DNA from: Centroberyx gerrardi
Lineage: Eukaryota; Chordata; Actinopteri; Beryciformes; Berycidae
NCBI RefSeq assembly: GCF_048128805.1
Contig: NC_136005.1
Location: 15,017,760 to 15,081,759 of the forward strand
DNA length: 64,000 nt
Direction of reading: 5' to 3'
Shown piece after piece: positions 45,929 to 57,781 of this stretch. The position numbers and the translations under genes are program-made. The first letter of the stretch is position 1. Each line of letters opens with the position of its first letter. Below the pieces are notes generated by a model, which ran no database searches, was not told the origin of the DNA, and saw only the letters and a program-made list of their open reading frames with translations.

Positions 45929-47389
45929 TTATCTTGGTATGGCACAGAGGCGGTAAGGTTTGGGACAGTGAGTGGCACCCAACTTGAAGTCCAGACTGGG
46001 CTCCTCTCCAGTGGGTGCAGAGAATGAGAACCTCTGAAGGAGGGAGGTGAAGAAGAGGAATAACTCCATCCTGGCCAGTGGTTCCCCAGGACATGCACGC
46101 TTACCTGGGAAGACATAATACTCTAGTTCAGTTTGATTCACAACCGGCGGGACCATCATTATAAATGCACAATTTCGTGGCAAAGCTTTGTTCAAACTCA
46201 CAGAACTTTATTTTAAATTCTAGTCAAGAACCCAAGGTTTCCAAAGATACCAAATATGACTTTCTCCATTTGATGTAATGGTGCAGCCATAGAAAAATCT
46301 TGGGTTTTAATATTTCACTCAATATGAGCGTGCTACAGCTTCAATGAAGCTGTTGGAATGAGCAGATGAAGAATATGTAATAGTCATACAGTATGAAAAA
46401 AAAAAAAACGAATTTTGAAGCTACTCAAGGAGAAATTTAGGGGAAACTCAGGGTGCAAGGGGTTTTAAGAGTAAGGATCCACCATAGAACTGAAATGAGT
46501 AAATATTATCACTTGGTTAAAACAGCATGTAATTGATTTTTGGTTGTAACTACTGACCGGCTGAAAAAGGAAGGAAGGCCTCTCTCTTTCTAAATTTGCC
46601 ATCCTGGTCCAGGAAGTGTTGAGGGTTGAAAGAGTGTGGAGTCTCCCACACAGACTCATCATGTAGAACTGAGTGCAGCGTGGGCAGGATCATGGTGCCC
46701 TGAGTTTAGAGCATTAATCAAGAAAGCAAATCAAATCAACCTTTTGCTGACATTACTGGTCTACAAGAGCAAGGAGCCCATGGACTGAAGCAGGGGAGCG
46801 TGTCTGTATGGCTGTACTGAAAAGGCTGCAGACTGATGGACTCTACCCACGAAGGGAGCATTTATTCAGAGACTGTTGATTCAACACTGGAGGGGTTGAA
46901 GAGAGACTTACCCACTAATGGTGCCTAATTTATGTTGTGTTGGGTTGTCATTTGGTGCCTAATGAACTATGGGTGAGAACAAGAACTAACTCTCCAGTGT
47001 CCTAGACGACAATCCTTGTCACATTCAGCAATTCCTTCTCACATGTGCGTCATGTACCTTTGGGATAGTGTACTTGCCCAGCGTGGTGTTCTTGGTTGCC
47101 ATATGGGCCAAATTCAGGGGCACAATGTTTCCCATTCTCTGGATCTCATGGATGACTGCATCAGTATAGGGCATGTTTTCTCTGTCGGTCACAGAGGGTT
47201 GCCTGGATGAACCAACTACAGTATCGATCTCAGCCTGGACCCTCTCTGCACATAGAAAGAACAGGAAACAATGTCTGATTTGGTGTCCCTCGTACATGGC
47301 TGCTGAGAAAATTATGTCTATGACAGCCACACACCCTTGAAGAATGCAAGCAACACAGAACCTGCCGCCCACCATACACTCACTCTCTC

Positions 47390-47433
<44 letters not shown>

Positions 47434-50400
47434 TGTATGTGTGGGTAGTAGATCATGTATAGCAGTCCCCAGTGTAGAGTAGTGGTTGTGGTCTCAGTTC
47501 CAGCGGCGAACAGGTCCATGGTGCAAAAACACAAATTCTCCAGATCAAACCCAGAATCTGGATCCTCCTTCTACTGACAACACAACAAAGCAACTGCAAG
47601 AATCAGTGGCTTGTCAACATTCACAGCCATTTCTTTAGAAAATGCATAGAGGATGCACACACAAACACACCTCTCCCATTTCTGAGAGGAAGCAGTCAAT
47701 GTAGTCTCTTGGTGATGAGGGGTCATAGTCTTCTCTGTGTTCTTTGATCCTAATTTTCACAAAGTCAATCAGGTTATCCAACAGAGCAAAAAACCTCTGG
47801 CGAGGTCCAGGGAGCCACTTCATCAGCCAGGGCAGCATGTTGTAAATCTATAGAGCAAACACACAGTTACCCAGACAGATAGTGTGCCACCTTAACAGCC
47901 TGCACACATTTGCATGCATGCATACACACACATCCGTCAACAGATCTTCAACATTCAATGCTCATTGCTAGTTTCTGTGGTCAGGCTGGATATAGCCTTG
48001 TGTATGACGTTAATGCTCTTGTTATACTTTATTGCAATAAATTGACATAAAAATCCTCATAAAGCCTGTTCTATATAACGTAGAGGCTCACCTGTGCCCA
48101 TGCCCCTCCCTGTAAGTACACCAACTCATTGAAGTCCTGAAGCATAGACCTGTACTGCATGTCACTGTACTCAAAGCGATTCCCAAACACCAAGCAGCAG
48201 ATTACGTTGGATACAGCATTGTTCACCAGCAGCTGGGCATTGAAGGGCTCACCTGAAAAATGCGAAAGAGACCCAAACATTGTGAAACATAGGGCCAATG
48301 GTCAAAACGTAAAACATATGATGGGCCGCAAGCAAGGAAAAGCACTATTTGATATTGATTATGTATGATTATAACAAGTAGATATAACAAATACATACCA
48401 CGGCTAACTGCCAAAATTAAGTATACATTTGAGTTTTAACACAGTTGTGGTTCCTCAGATAATCAAGCAATTAACATCCCATCATGCTTAGAGTCATGTG
48501 TAAAAATGCTGGGCAGACCCAATTATCCAATATTTTGACTACCACAGCTCAAAGAAGAGATTTCAGTGATTGTGAGAGAGGGGTGACTGTTAGAGACTGC
48601 TCAACGTGTTTGACAAGGACCAGGCTCAATTGATGTTGGCAAATTAGAGGGAAATACATCATCAACTAGGCGCAAGTATGGAGAAAATTACATACTCCCA
48701 AGCCACAATGCCCATGAATTGGTGCGAGATGCAAGGAAACACAGATGAGCAATTCTGAATCTGAATCAATCTAAATGTGAGCAGGTAGTTTCATCAAGAA
48801 CAGTTCCTTGAAAACTTCATAGAGAGGGATAGTATACTTGGGTTACAGTGCATAAACCCTTTATTACACATAAAAATACACCTTTGCAAGTGATATCTCC
48901 CTTGGTCAGCCCTGTTCCCACATCTTAACCAATTAAGCACTTACAGAAGATTCTGGAGCATTTCCTGAGACAGCGTTTTCCACCATTTGTGTAATACCTT
49001 GTTGATAAGCAAAGGCCTCATTCAGATAGTGGCACTCCTGCTGGATGGATGGTTCGAGGGTCTTCCTGCCCACACCAAAGTTCCTGAGTGTATGGAGAGC
49101 AAATCTCCGCTGCTGCTTCCACTGATAGCCATTTGAAAACACTAAACCTGTTGGGAACATAAAACAGCGTAGACTGGAAGCAACTGGAACTGACTGAAAG
49201 CAACAGTGTTTAGGTTTTTCATCCCTTTTCATTGCACTAAAGAGGTGTTAATATAAAACATATACACAACAATATAAAAAAATATAAAAAGTATAAAAGA
49301 AAATATAAAAGTACTCTTGAGATGGTCTCAAAGGCAATTTTTTCCAATAACTTTTTTAATTTTATTTAAAATCAACACATTATGTATTTGTGGGTCCTAT
49401 CTGATACTACTGTCCTGAGTAGACTTAGGTACAATCACTAGCAACGTTTTCAAACAAAATGCAACGCACACTACCTTTATTCCTAAACGCTTCCTGAAAC
49501 AGCGGGATGACAGGGCGATCTGTGTAATCCTCCACTCTTTCGACCAAGGCTTCTCTCACAAGCTTGTACCCGTTGATTACCACAATCCTTCTACCAAAGA
49601 GTCGTAGGCTGAAAATGTTTCCATATTTCTCTGCAAACTGAGAGAGAAACAGCAGATTGGTATTGTGGTCCAACATTCAGTGGCCTGTTCACATTGTAGA
49701 GCTCAATGGGAAGATACAATAGATGAGGAATATGAAAGGAATATGTTAGATACACTGAGCTAGCAACCACAGTATTCTCCATTAGTTCCATGCATTTGTC
49801 CCCATATCCACTGCTAGTTTAGTCTTTGGGATTTGTGGTCAGGTCTTTGAGGTGACAATTAAAACAGCTTCCTAAGCAGCCAAACTAAACAGCCATGTGG
49901 CTCTGGTTGAAGAGAAAAACACCAGGTAGGCTACAAATTAAGGAAATCCTAAAGATGCAAGTTTTCATTTACCAAATGCTGGTAGCTAAATTGGGTAGTC
50001 ACACTTTGGATTCCTCGCCTGGTTTAGTTCCTTAACACACGTCAATAAAAACAAGATAACAAAAATCATTAATACAGGGCAGGAATTATACCACGGCCAA
50101 ACGGCCAGTGCCGTGGATGCCCCGGAGTGTGGCCGTAATGCCCCTTCTAAAATTAACTATCCACGCGGCCAGTTTGGCATGCCCTGTTTTGAACTGGCCG
50201 TTGTACCCTTAAAGTCGAGATGAAACGGCATTTCGAGAGTATCTAACTTCCGTATCGTGACGTATTTCCGAGTGAAACAGGAAAGACAGGCGGGACATAA
50301 CGTTGGAAGGAATTTGATTTGAACGTTGAAAAGTGGGTGTGTCATAACACCCGAAGACACACCGAAGTACCATGCTGTTGCTAGCTAGCTAACTAATGAA

Positions 50401-53400
50401 TCTTAGCTCTGTGCGCTAAAAGTTGAAGATTGATTGATGGGTGGATGTCATGATATTATTGGTTGAAATTAGTTACGGGCATGCTTACGTAAGCACACGG
50501 CATATTTTGTTTTACAGGAAGAAAACATGATTGAATTTTGATATAAGAATACAATGAAATTGATTTTTGGTATTTTTTTTGGCATATATTGTTAAATAGG
50601 TGCACAGTATGACCGGGGATGTGATCTAAAAGGGTTAAAAAGGCATTTTTCATTTCATCTCGTCTTTAAAAGAAAGTTGCGGATTTCCTCATTTCAAACT
50701 ACATGCGATGCAGCAAATAAACAAACTCACGTTTCCCAGTGTCTCCGTCATCACGCTGGAATTCAACAGTAGCGCGAGATTTCTCCCACTTCCGCAAATA
50801 TATGTGTAACGTTAACGTAAACATTAACAGCTAATTATTAATTAAACTGAGAGGGAGAAAGAGACGCCATCGCTAACTGCTAAGCTAAGTAACTAGCAGA
50901 TCTGAAAAGCGTGTAAACAACTGTGGGATTAGCGAGAAAGTTGCTAAAAGAAGGAGAGAGCTATGAGTGCTTGAGCAGAACTAGTGTAAGTTTAAATGTA
51001 TAGCGGGTAATTAGCCGCTGTAATGAAGAATATAGCAAAATTAACCGGGTTGAGAGCAGCAAAAACGCTATCAGTAGCAGTAGCCTGCATGAGGCGTTTA
51101 GGGAACATCGGTAAATTGTAGCGTCTACCGATAGTCTGCATGTGAGGCGTTTAGTATGGAGATTTTTTCCTATCTTTAATCAAGAGCGTGGTCTTTCAAT
51201 TTGAGAGCATGATGTATTGATTTCACGTTCAGATTTTGTAATGCTTTCCCTCAAACCCTGTCCTCGCACTCAAATATCTCCTGCTTGCACTTAGATTTGC
51301 TCTGCTTCTGCTCAAACTGTATGCTTGCACTCAGATATAATGTTGCTTGCACACAGATTTCCTGCGCTCCAGCTTCAGCCCTTCTCCTCGCACTCAGGCT
51401 GCTTCTGTGCGCTCGTGAAACGTCTGCTCTCGGATTTCTGCTCTGCTCTCGGATTTCTGCTCTGCTCTCGGATTTTTTTGTGCAACAACCCTGTCAAAAT
51501 TTCCCAACCAATAGAATGCCAGGTGTAGTGTTGACCAATGAAATGATCCCTGCCTCGTTGCGGGTGCGTTTGCTTTACTTCTTAGAGCATCCCGTACGGG
51601 CGGTTACTGTTTAACCGGGTTCATCCACTCCCGCCCTCTGGGGCTTTATTAAATACGACTTTTGGAATAAAAGGACAGTTAATGTATATACCAGCGCCTG
51701 TACTTTTTCTTTTACTATAATAGCTACATAAAATAGTAGCCGTATAGCACACCGGCCTCCCGTCGGTGGGGAGAAAACAACGTCACCTTCATGACTCAGG
51801 AGCGGGAGTCTCGCGGATCACTGGCCAATATGGACCGCCAAAGTCAAGGACCTCAAGTAAGTTTTTTATTTTAATGGTGCTATTACTTCCTTCAAATTGA
51901 ATTGGTTAAGTCATATTTGCGGCATATGAATACATCCATGATAATATGCTTGGCTTTCAAGTGTTGTACGTTATGGGAACATTGTTGCTAGGCAACTAAC
52001 AACAAAATGGACGCCGCCGTGTTTCATTTTTTTCCTGTATTTTAGTGTTTAGGAATGGGAAAAGTACCAACAGCAAAAGTAACCAGCTAACACATTAAGA
52101 CAGTAGAAAACAAAAGTAAATTCAATGAGCAACTACATTTTAAAAACGCAATTGGTGTGTTGTGTATATATCCTTCTCTTCAAATGATGTTTACCGTTGC
52201 TGTGTCAAAGTCTGCTCTATCAGAAAGGTTTCACATATTGGAAATACGGTAAACACGTCCCCACTTGCAGGTATCATGTTCATATCTGTAACATATCTAC
52301 AATTAAATCAGTTACATTGCCTATTAATGACTTCTAAATGATTTTCAAAGCATTAGTAAATGATTTATTAAAAATTAATGAAGCCATTAATTAATGCTTA
52401 TAAACCCAGTCAAACCCAGAGAAATTATGAGTAGCTAAATGTGTATCTCAATCTCCAGTAATCACGCTGTAGCATTAACTGAGATTGGAATAAATTGGAA
52501 TAATATCTGTGACACAATTTAAGGATTTCCTCAGCTTTAACAGTAACAGACCCCTCGTTGTTCAACTGGAAAGCTAGTGCTTAATGTCTGCAATGTAACT
52601 GATTTAATTGTAGATATGTTACAGATATGATACCTGCAAGTGGGGACGTGTTTACCGTATTTCCAATATGTGAAACCTTTCTGATAGAGCAGACTTTGAC
52701 ACAGCAAAGGTAAACATCATTTGAAGAGAAGGATATATACACAACACACCAATTGCGTTTTTAAAATGTAGTTGCTCATTGAATTTACTTTTGTTTTCTA
52801 CTGTCTTAATGTGTTAGCTGGTTACTTTTGCTGTTGGTACTTCTCCCATTTCTAAACACTAAAATACAGGAAAAAAATGAAACACGGCGGCGTCCATTTT
52901 GTTGTTAGTTGCCTAGCAACAATGTTCCCATAACGTACAACACTTGAAAGCCAAGCATATTATCATGGATGTATTCTTATGCCGCAAATATGACTTAACC
53001 AATTCAATTTGAAGGAAGTAATAGCACCATTAAAATAAAAAACTTACTTGAGGTCCTTGACTTTGGCGGTCCATATTGGCCAGTGATCCGCGAGACTCCC
53101 GCTCCTGAGTCATGAAGGTGACGTTGTTTTCTCCTCTAGCACACCGACGGGAGGCCGGTGTGCTATACGGCTACTATTTTATGTAGCTATTATAGTAAAA
53201 GAAAAAGTACAGGCGCTGGTATATACATTAACTGTCCTTTTATTCCAAAAGTCGTATTTAATAAAGCCCCGGAGGGCGGGAGTGGATGAACCCGGTTAAA
53301 CAGTAACCGCCCGTACGGGATGCTCTAAGAAGTAAAGCAAACGCACCCGCAACGAGGCAGGGATCATTTCATTGGTCAACACTACACCTGGCATTCTATT

Positions 53401-56400
53401 GGTTGGGGAATTTTGACAGGGTTGTTGCACAAAAAATCTGAGAGCAGAGCAGAAATCCGAGAGCAGAGCAGAAATCCGAGAGCAGACGTTTCACGAGCGC
53501 ACAGAAGCAGCCTGAGTGCGAGGAGAAGGGCTGAAGCTGGAGCGCAGGAAATCTGTGTGCAAGCAACATTATATCTGAGTGCAAGCATACAGTTTGAGCA
53601 GAAGCAGAGCAAATCTAAGTGCAAGCAGGAGATATTTGAGTGCGAGGACAGGGTTTGAGGGAAAGCATTACAAAATCTGAACATGAAATCAATAAATCAT
53701 GCTCTCAAATTGAAAGACCACGCTCTTGATTAAAGATAGGAAAAAATCTCTACAGTTTAGGGGACATTTGTAATTTGTAGCTACAGAAAATAGCCTGGGT
53801 TACACTTACGTTATCGTGTGTTACTGGACATGTAACTAACTTTGCAGTCTGAGCCATCTTACATATGTGCTGTATCACACTGCAGCACTTAATTTTTCTA
53901 TTAGGATATTTATTTTGTTGAGGAAAAAGGACTGAAAAAAGGATTTTAATAACCATTGGTTTTGGCCTTGGTGCCCTACATTTTGGCCGCGATGCCCCAA
54001 TAAATTTGTATTTATCAAAGGCCAAAGTGGCCTTGCCCTAAAAATGGCTTAATTCCAGGCCTGTTAATATCTCAAGCAAAATCTGCAGAATCAAATGCCG
54101 GGACATTACATCACTGTTCACATCCCGTGCGATACACAAGGCAAACCGGATCATAGAAGACACAACTCATCCACTCAACAGCCAATATGAACTACTCCCA
54201 TCAGGACGCAGGTTTCGGACCCCACTTCACAGGACAAGAAGAACAAATAAAACATTCATAGGACTAATCAACAACAGACTCTGATCACTGTTCCCTATTG
54301 TTCCCCATTTCCCCCCATTGCCAATCATGTATGTTTTGTGTCCTGTTATGACATTAATGTGATGTCCTGTCTTGCTTGTGATAATGTTTATTTCCTTTTG
54401 TTTGTCGTTTGCCACCGATGATTGTACAGAACAAATTTCCTAACGGACAAATAAAGATGAATTTATTCATTCATTCACAATATCCTCAATACCTGGTAAC
54501 TGTTTAACATAGATGAGTCTACTGTAGAAATCATTTCTCAAATCCTCCTGTCGGACATCATTCCAACTAAAACTCCTAAAAGAGGTTCTTGATACAATTG
54601 GCACATCAATTTTATTGTTTATAAATAGTTTATTTAATTTTAACTATTGGTTCTGCCCCCTCCTACTAAAAAAATATGCCCTTAATTTAACCACTAGTGA
54701 AAAAACGAATCTTGATATCCTTTCCAAACTGTCTTTCCTGTCCAAGGTATTGGAGAAAGTAGTTCCCACACAGTTAACATCCTATCTGAACCATAACATA
54801 TTTCAAAAATTTCAGTCTGATTTTATAGCGCTAGATGGTACAGAGACTGCTTTGCAGGGGTTACTAATGATTTGTTGATGGCATCTAATGTGGGCAACTG
54901 TTCTCTCTTCTAGATTTGACACTGTTGACCATGGTATCCTTCTTAGGTGTCCTGAAAAATTGGGTTGCCATTACTGATACTGCTCTGAATCTGTTTAAAT
55001 CCTATCTCACAGGGAGGAATTTCTCTGTAGTTGATGGGAATGCTTCTTCATCTGTAGTCGGTATCACCTGTGGTATCCCTCAGGGGTCAGTTCTTGGCCC
55101 TCTACTATTCTCTATTCATTTGCTCCCTTTTGGCAACATCATTTAGGACTTTTGGCCAATATTAAACCTGTGGCTAGAAACTTGAGAGTGTTATTTGACT
55201 CTGACCTCTGCTTTGACCAACAGGTTAAGAGAGTCTTTCAGTCCTGCTTCCTCCAACTGAGAAATATCACAAAAATCAGATTCTATCTGTCCTTTGCTGA
55301 TCTTGACAAATAATTTTCTATACTCTGGTCTAAGTTGAAGCTCTCTCATTGAGTTGAGTTGAGGGGGTTCAGGGGGTCCCCAGCAAATTGATGAATTGTT
55401 AAACTTCAGTATCATTTAATTTACAATAAGTTACTGCAATTACAGAATGTAGAAGAATGACTATTTAGATCATTTAGATCATCATTCACTGTTATCTCTC
55501 TACCTACAGTCAATGTTGTGCATTGAACGTGCTCATGTTTTTGATGAACGGTGAACTGAACGTATCCGTTTGCAACTAATGAACGTGAACGTGAGCGTCG
55601 TTAACTCCCGCAAGAGTTAACAACGCTCACGCACTGTGTTTTACGGCACCCGAGGATTTACGGCACCCAGCATGGCTAGTGCAACTGGCAATTCAGACGC
55701 AGCTACCGGTACTGCTGAAGTACTCTAAATACTCTAAATTGTGTGCTCTGCAGAACTGAAATCTTAGCACATCTTTCAGCTAGCGACTGTAATGAAGCCA
55801 GTGGTGGAGCCTGTATCAGCTCGCTTGGAAGCATATGAATCTATTTTATGTTTTTGAACTGCTGCATAATTTGGTTCATGCAGGCTAAATAAAATTTCCA
55901 TTGCATCTACAGTATACCTTACTGCAACTTTTTTTTTTTCACTTTCTGCATAATATGACACATTGTTCAAGTGGTAAAGCATATACTCACATTGGTTTTT
56001 CTTGGCTTTTAAAAGTAATCTCTGTCTGTGATTCTATATTAGTATACAGTAATTAATTTAGTTTGGGAAGTGGGCAGTGGCAGTGATTGGGGGCTGGGGA
56101 TGGATGGGTAGGAGGAGGTTCTATTGAAAAAGAATAGCTCGGAGCAGCTCATTTAAAAAAAAAAAACGGAAGAAATGAACGTGAACTAGTTCATTTTTTG
56201 GGACTGTGAACTTAGTTCAAAATTCAAAATTGTGAACTATGAACGCGAACTAGTTCATTTTAATCTGTGTCAACTGAACTTTGAGCTAGCTCTTGTGAAG
56301 TGTGAACTTGCACAACACTGCCTACAGTACAGATAGTCTCTGAATTCTGGACAAAGTCATATCTAACAATAAAAATATTCTCAGATTTGGGTCTGAGAGC

Positions 56401-57584
56401 CAAAATGTTACAGCCCATCTCAAACTGCAAGGAAGCTTCTTTGTACTTACTTTCGTTATCAACAAGACAACTTGGGAAGAAGTTCTCCACAAGGACCCAA
56501 GCACAGAACCTGAATGGATAACATGGTCCTTCCACTGTTTGCCATTTTTAGTTGATATAGTGACAGCGCAAGTCCGAGCATTCAGGCCATAAAGTGTGTC
56601 ACACTTGCTTGAGAACTTTGCAGACGAGTCTGTTGCATGAGTACTTAGCAACTTGTCAAAACTCTATGGAAAGCTGGCGTTAGCGACAAGGTTAACGTAG
56701 CACTATCAAAGATTGTGCTTTTCTCGCTAGCTCTTCTCGTCAAAACCAGCATATTAGCAAACCTAGCTGGTAAGCATCATCAACTTTAGCCCCTTAAATG
56801 ATATAAACTAACATAGCTTAGCCTAGCTTTAGTGGAGAAGAAAAGTTAGCATTCGCTAACTTCAACCAGCTAATGGACATCGGCTTAAACTGATGAATTC
56901 AACTTTAACCACTTCCACTAACTGCACAGATGTCAAAACCTTTGACCTACGTTACTTACAAAGACAGCAGCAGCTGATAAAAGAGCTCAGTGGAGGCAAG
57001 GTGACAACTTAATTCAGCTGCAATGCCAGTTTTCCACTGCTTTGGTTGTTGCTGTAAAACCTCTCACCTGCAGTGACTTGCTGCAAGTCAGTTCATACAG
57101 AGCTAACGTTAGCCTCACATAAAAATGGCCGCCACTCCGACCATCCAGGAACGTTGATTTGAAAGTGAAAGACCGTTTATATCCATTCAAGTTCTGTGGA
57201 CCCCTATCGACTTGGCATTCTTGGATTGATGGATGACCTTGATCCATCAGGAAGTGTCTATTGTATTGATTCTGTTTCCATGGTCTCACCGTTACACGGT
57301 CGCAGTGTTTATCGGATATTTTATAAAGGCTCCGAATGTGACAGAATCCGAACTGAAGACCAGAACTACGTCACATTACCTACCTTGGTGAAATCCAGGT
57401 GTATTTCACTGGGTTTGATGCGATGAAGGTCACCAATCAGAGGAAGAGACCACGGTCCAGGAGGAAAGTTTCTCGGGACTCTGTTCTTCAAAACATCAGC
57501 AAATAACAAGAAAACACACACAAATATCAAAGCACTCCTCCCGTCCATCCATTCCAGGGCTATTACGTCATGTAGTGTTTCCAT
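45929..57584 (-). CDS. CYP2 gene E, complete nine-exon cytochrome P450
   Basis: Minus-strand exons: 1: 57584-57384, 2: 49637-49475, 3: 49147-48998, 4: 48252-48092, 5: 47847-47671, 6: 47570-47432, 7: 47245-47058, 8: 46699-46558, 9: 46104-45929. They total 1497 nt, or 498 residues, all in phase. It starts [20 protein letters not shown] (anchor), then NFPPGPW. Later come [29 protein letters not shown] (I helix), HEIQR (K helix), FNPQHFLD and FSAG/KRACPG (haem Cys). It should be an ER-bound monooxygenase, tentatively cyp2p/cyp2ad-like. Intron 1 is 7.7 kb and full of transposons. Exon 6 must use the second AG of a CAGTAG acceptor, because the first would add an in-frame TAG. Intron 6 starts within a CA/TG repeat. 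A TTTATT at 45531-45536 (AATAAA on the minus strand) is a candidate poly(A) signal. Confidence 0.9.
47395..47431. repeat. (CA)n microsatellite at the intron 6 donor of gene E
   Basis: About 18 CA units on the plus strand. On the coding strand exon 6 ends CAAG and the intron begins GTGTGTGTG, so the donor GT is the first repeat unit. Confidence 0.95.
50219..50669. mobile_element. piggyBac-like MITE, copy 2
   Basis: It has TTAA at both ends and the same TIRs and interior as 17401-17869, but is 451 bp owing to small deletions near 50400. It lies inside the composite element. Confidence 0.75.
51159..53750. repeat. Giant inverted repeat, 1.16-kb arms and 269-bp loop
   Basis: The left arm 51159-52320 (starting GAGATTTTTTCCTATC) is mirrored by the right arm 52590-53750 with only scattered differences. 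Arm lengths agree to about one base, with a 7-bp indel near 53140. Each arm includes triplicated CTCTGCTCTCGGATTTCTG-like units (51425-51475, with an inverted match at 53440-53490), and a GC-rich stretch near 51640-51850. No transposase frame is visible, so it is probably a fold-back type or long-TIR element. GTTTAG occurs next to both outer ends. Confidence 0.9.
54067..54478 (+). mobile_element. LINE 3' end with ATTC tail
   Basis: The start encodes [20 protein letters not shown] and [13 protein letters not shown], the C-terminal end of L2/CR1/Rex-type ORF2 proteins, followed by a stop, a 3' UTR and an ATTCATTCATTCA tail. It is 5'-truncated, lies in intron 1 of gene E, and is absent from gene A. 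Confidence 0.7.
54600..55146 (+). mobile_element. LINE reverse-transcriptase fragment (paralogous to 40096-40490)
   Basis: It shows [20 protein letters not shown] and [20 protein letters not shown], with frame breaks near 54880. It is nearly identical to the copy at 40096-40490 and its downstream sequence (to about 55500). It starts slightly further upstream here, so this copy is less eroded on the 5' side. Confidence 0.75.
55511..56320. mobile_element. Non-autonomous hAT in intron 1 of gene E
   Basis: The ends CAATGTTGTGCATTGAACGTG and CTTGCACAACACTG are inverted, with a perfect 8-bp duplication CCTACAGT at 55503-55510 and 56321-56328. The interior has GAACGTGAACTAGTTCATTT-like runs in both orientations. 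The dead unit has the uninterrupted site at about 40836-40860. Confidence 0.9.
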
Positions 57585-57781
57585 TTGGTATTTTTAGGAG
57601 CAGCAAACGTTAAGTGTTTGTTATTCTGTTTTGATTGCCGTAACATGAGTGCTCGACTGGGCCAGTCGACAGTGAAGTCATTATGAACGGGGAAATGTTT
57701 TATTGTGAGTGACCTTTGATTGCTTATTACATTATTGCCGGAGCTTCTGATAGGCTACTGCACTGATAGTAGGCTGTGACA

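Larger units (their letters stand above)
50075..54063. mobile_element. Composite TIR element in intron 1 of gene E
   Basis: The ends CAGGGCAGGAATTATACCAC and TTAATTCCAGGCCTG-type sequence are roughly inverted, and TTAATA lies directly outside each end. The aligned intron of gene A (about 2740-2750) lacks the block. The ends look hAT-like (CAGGSCTGGAATTA). It contains a piggyBac-like MITE and a 2.6 kb inverted repeat. No transposase is seen. Confidence 0.5.

Noticed and set aside
51285-51614. Frame of 109 codons in the left arm of the inverted repeat, and its mirror at 53382-53684
   Set aside because: Low-complexity Leu/Cys/Ser content from the CTCTG-rich minisatellite, with no recognisable domain.
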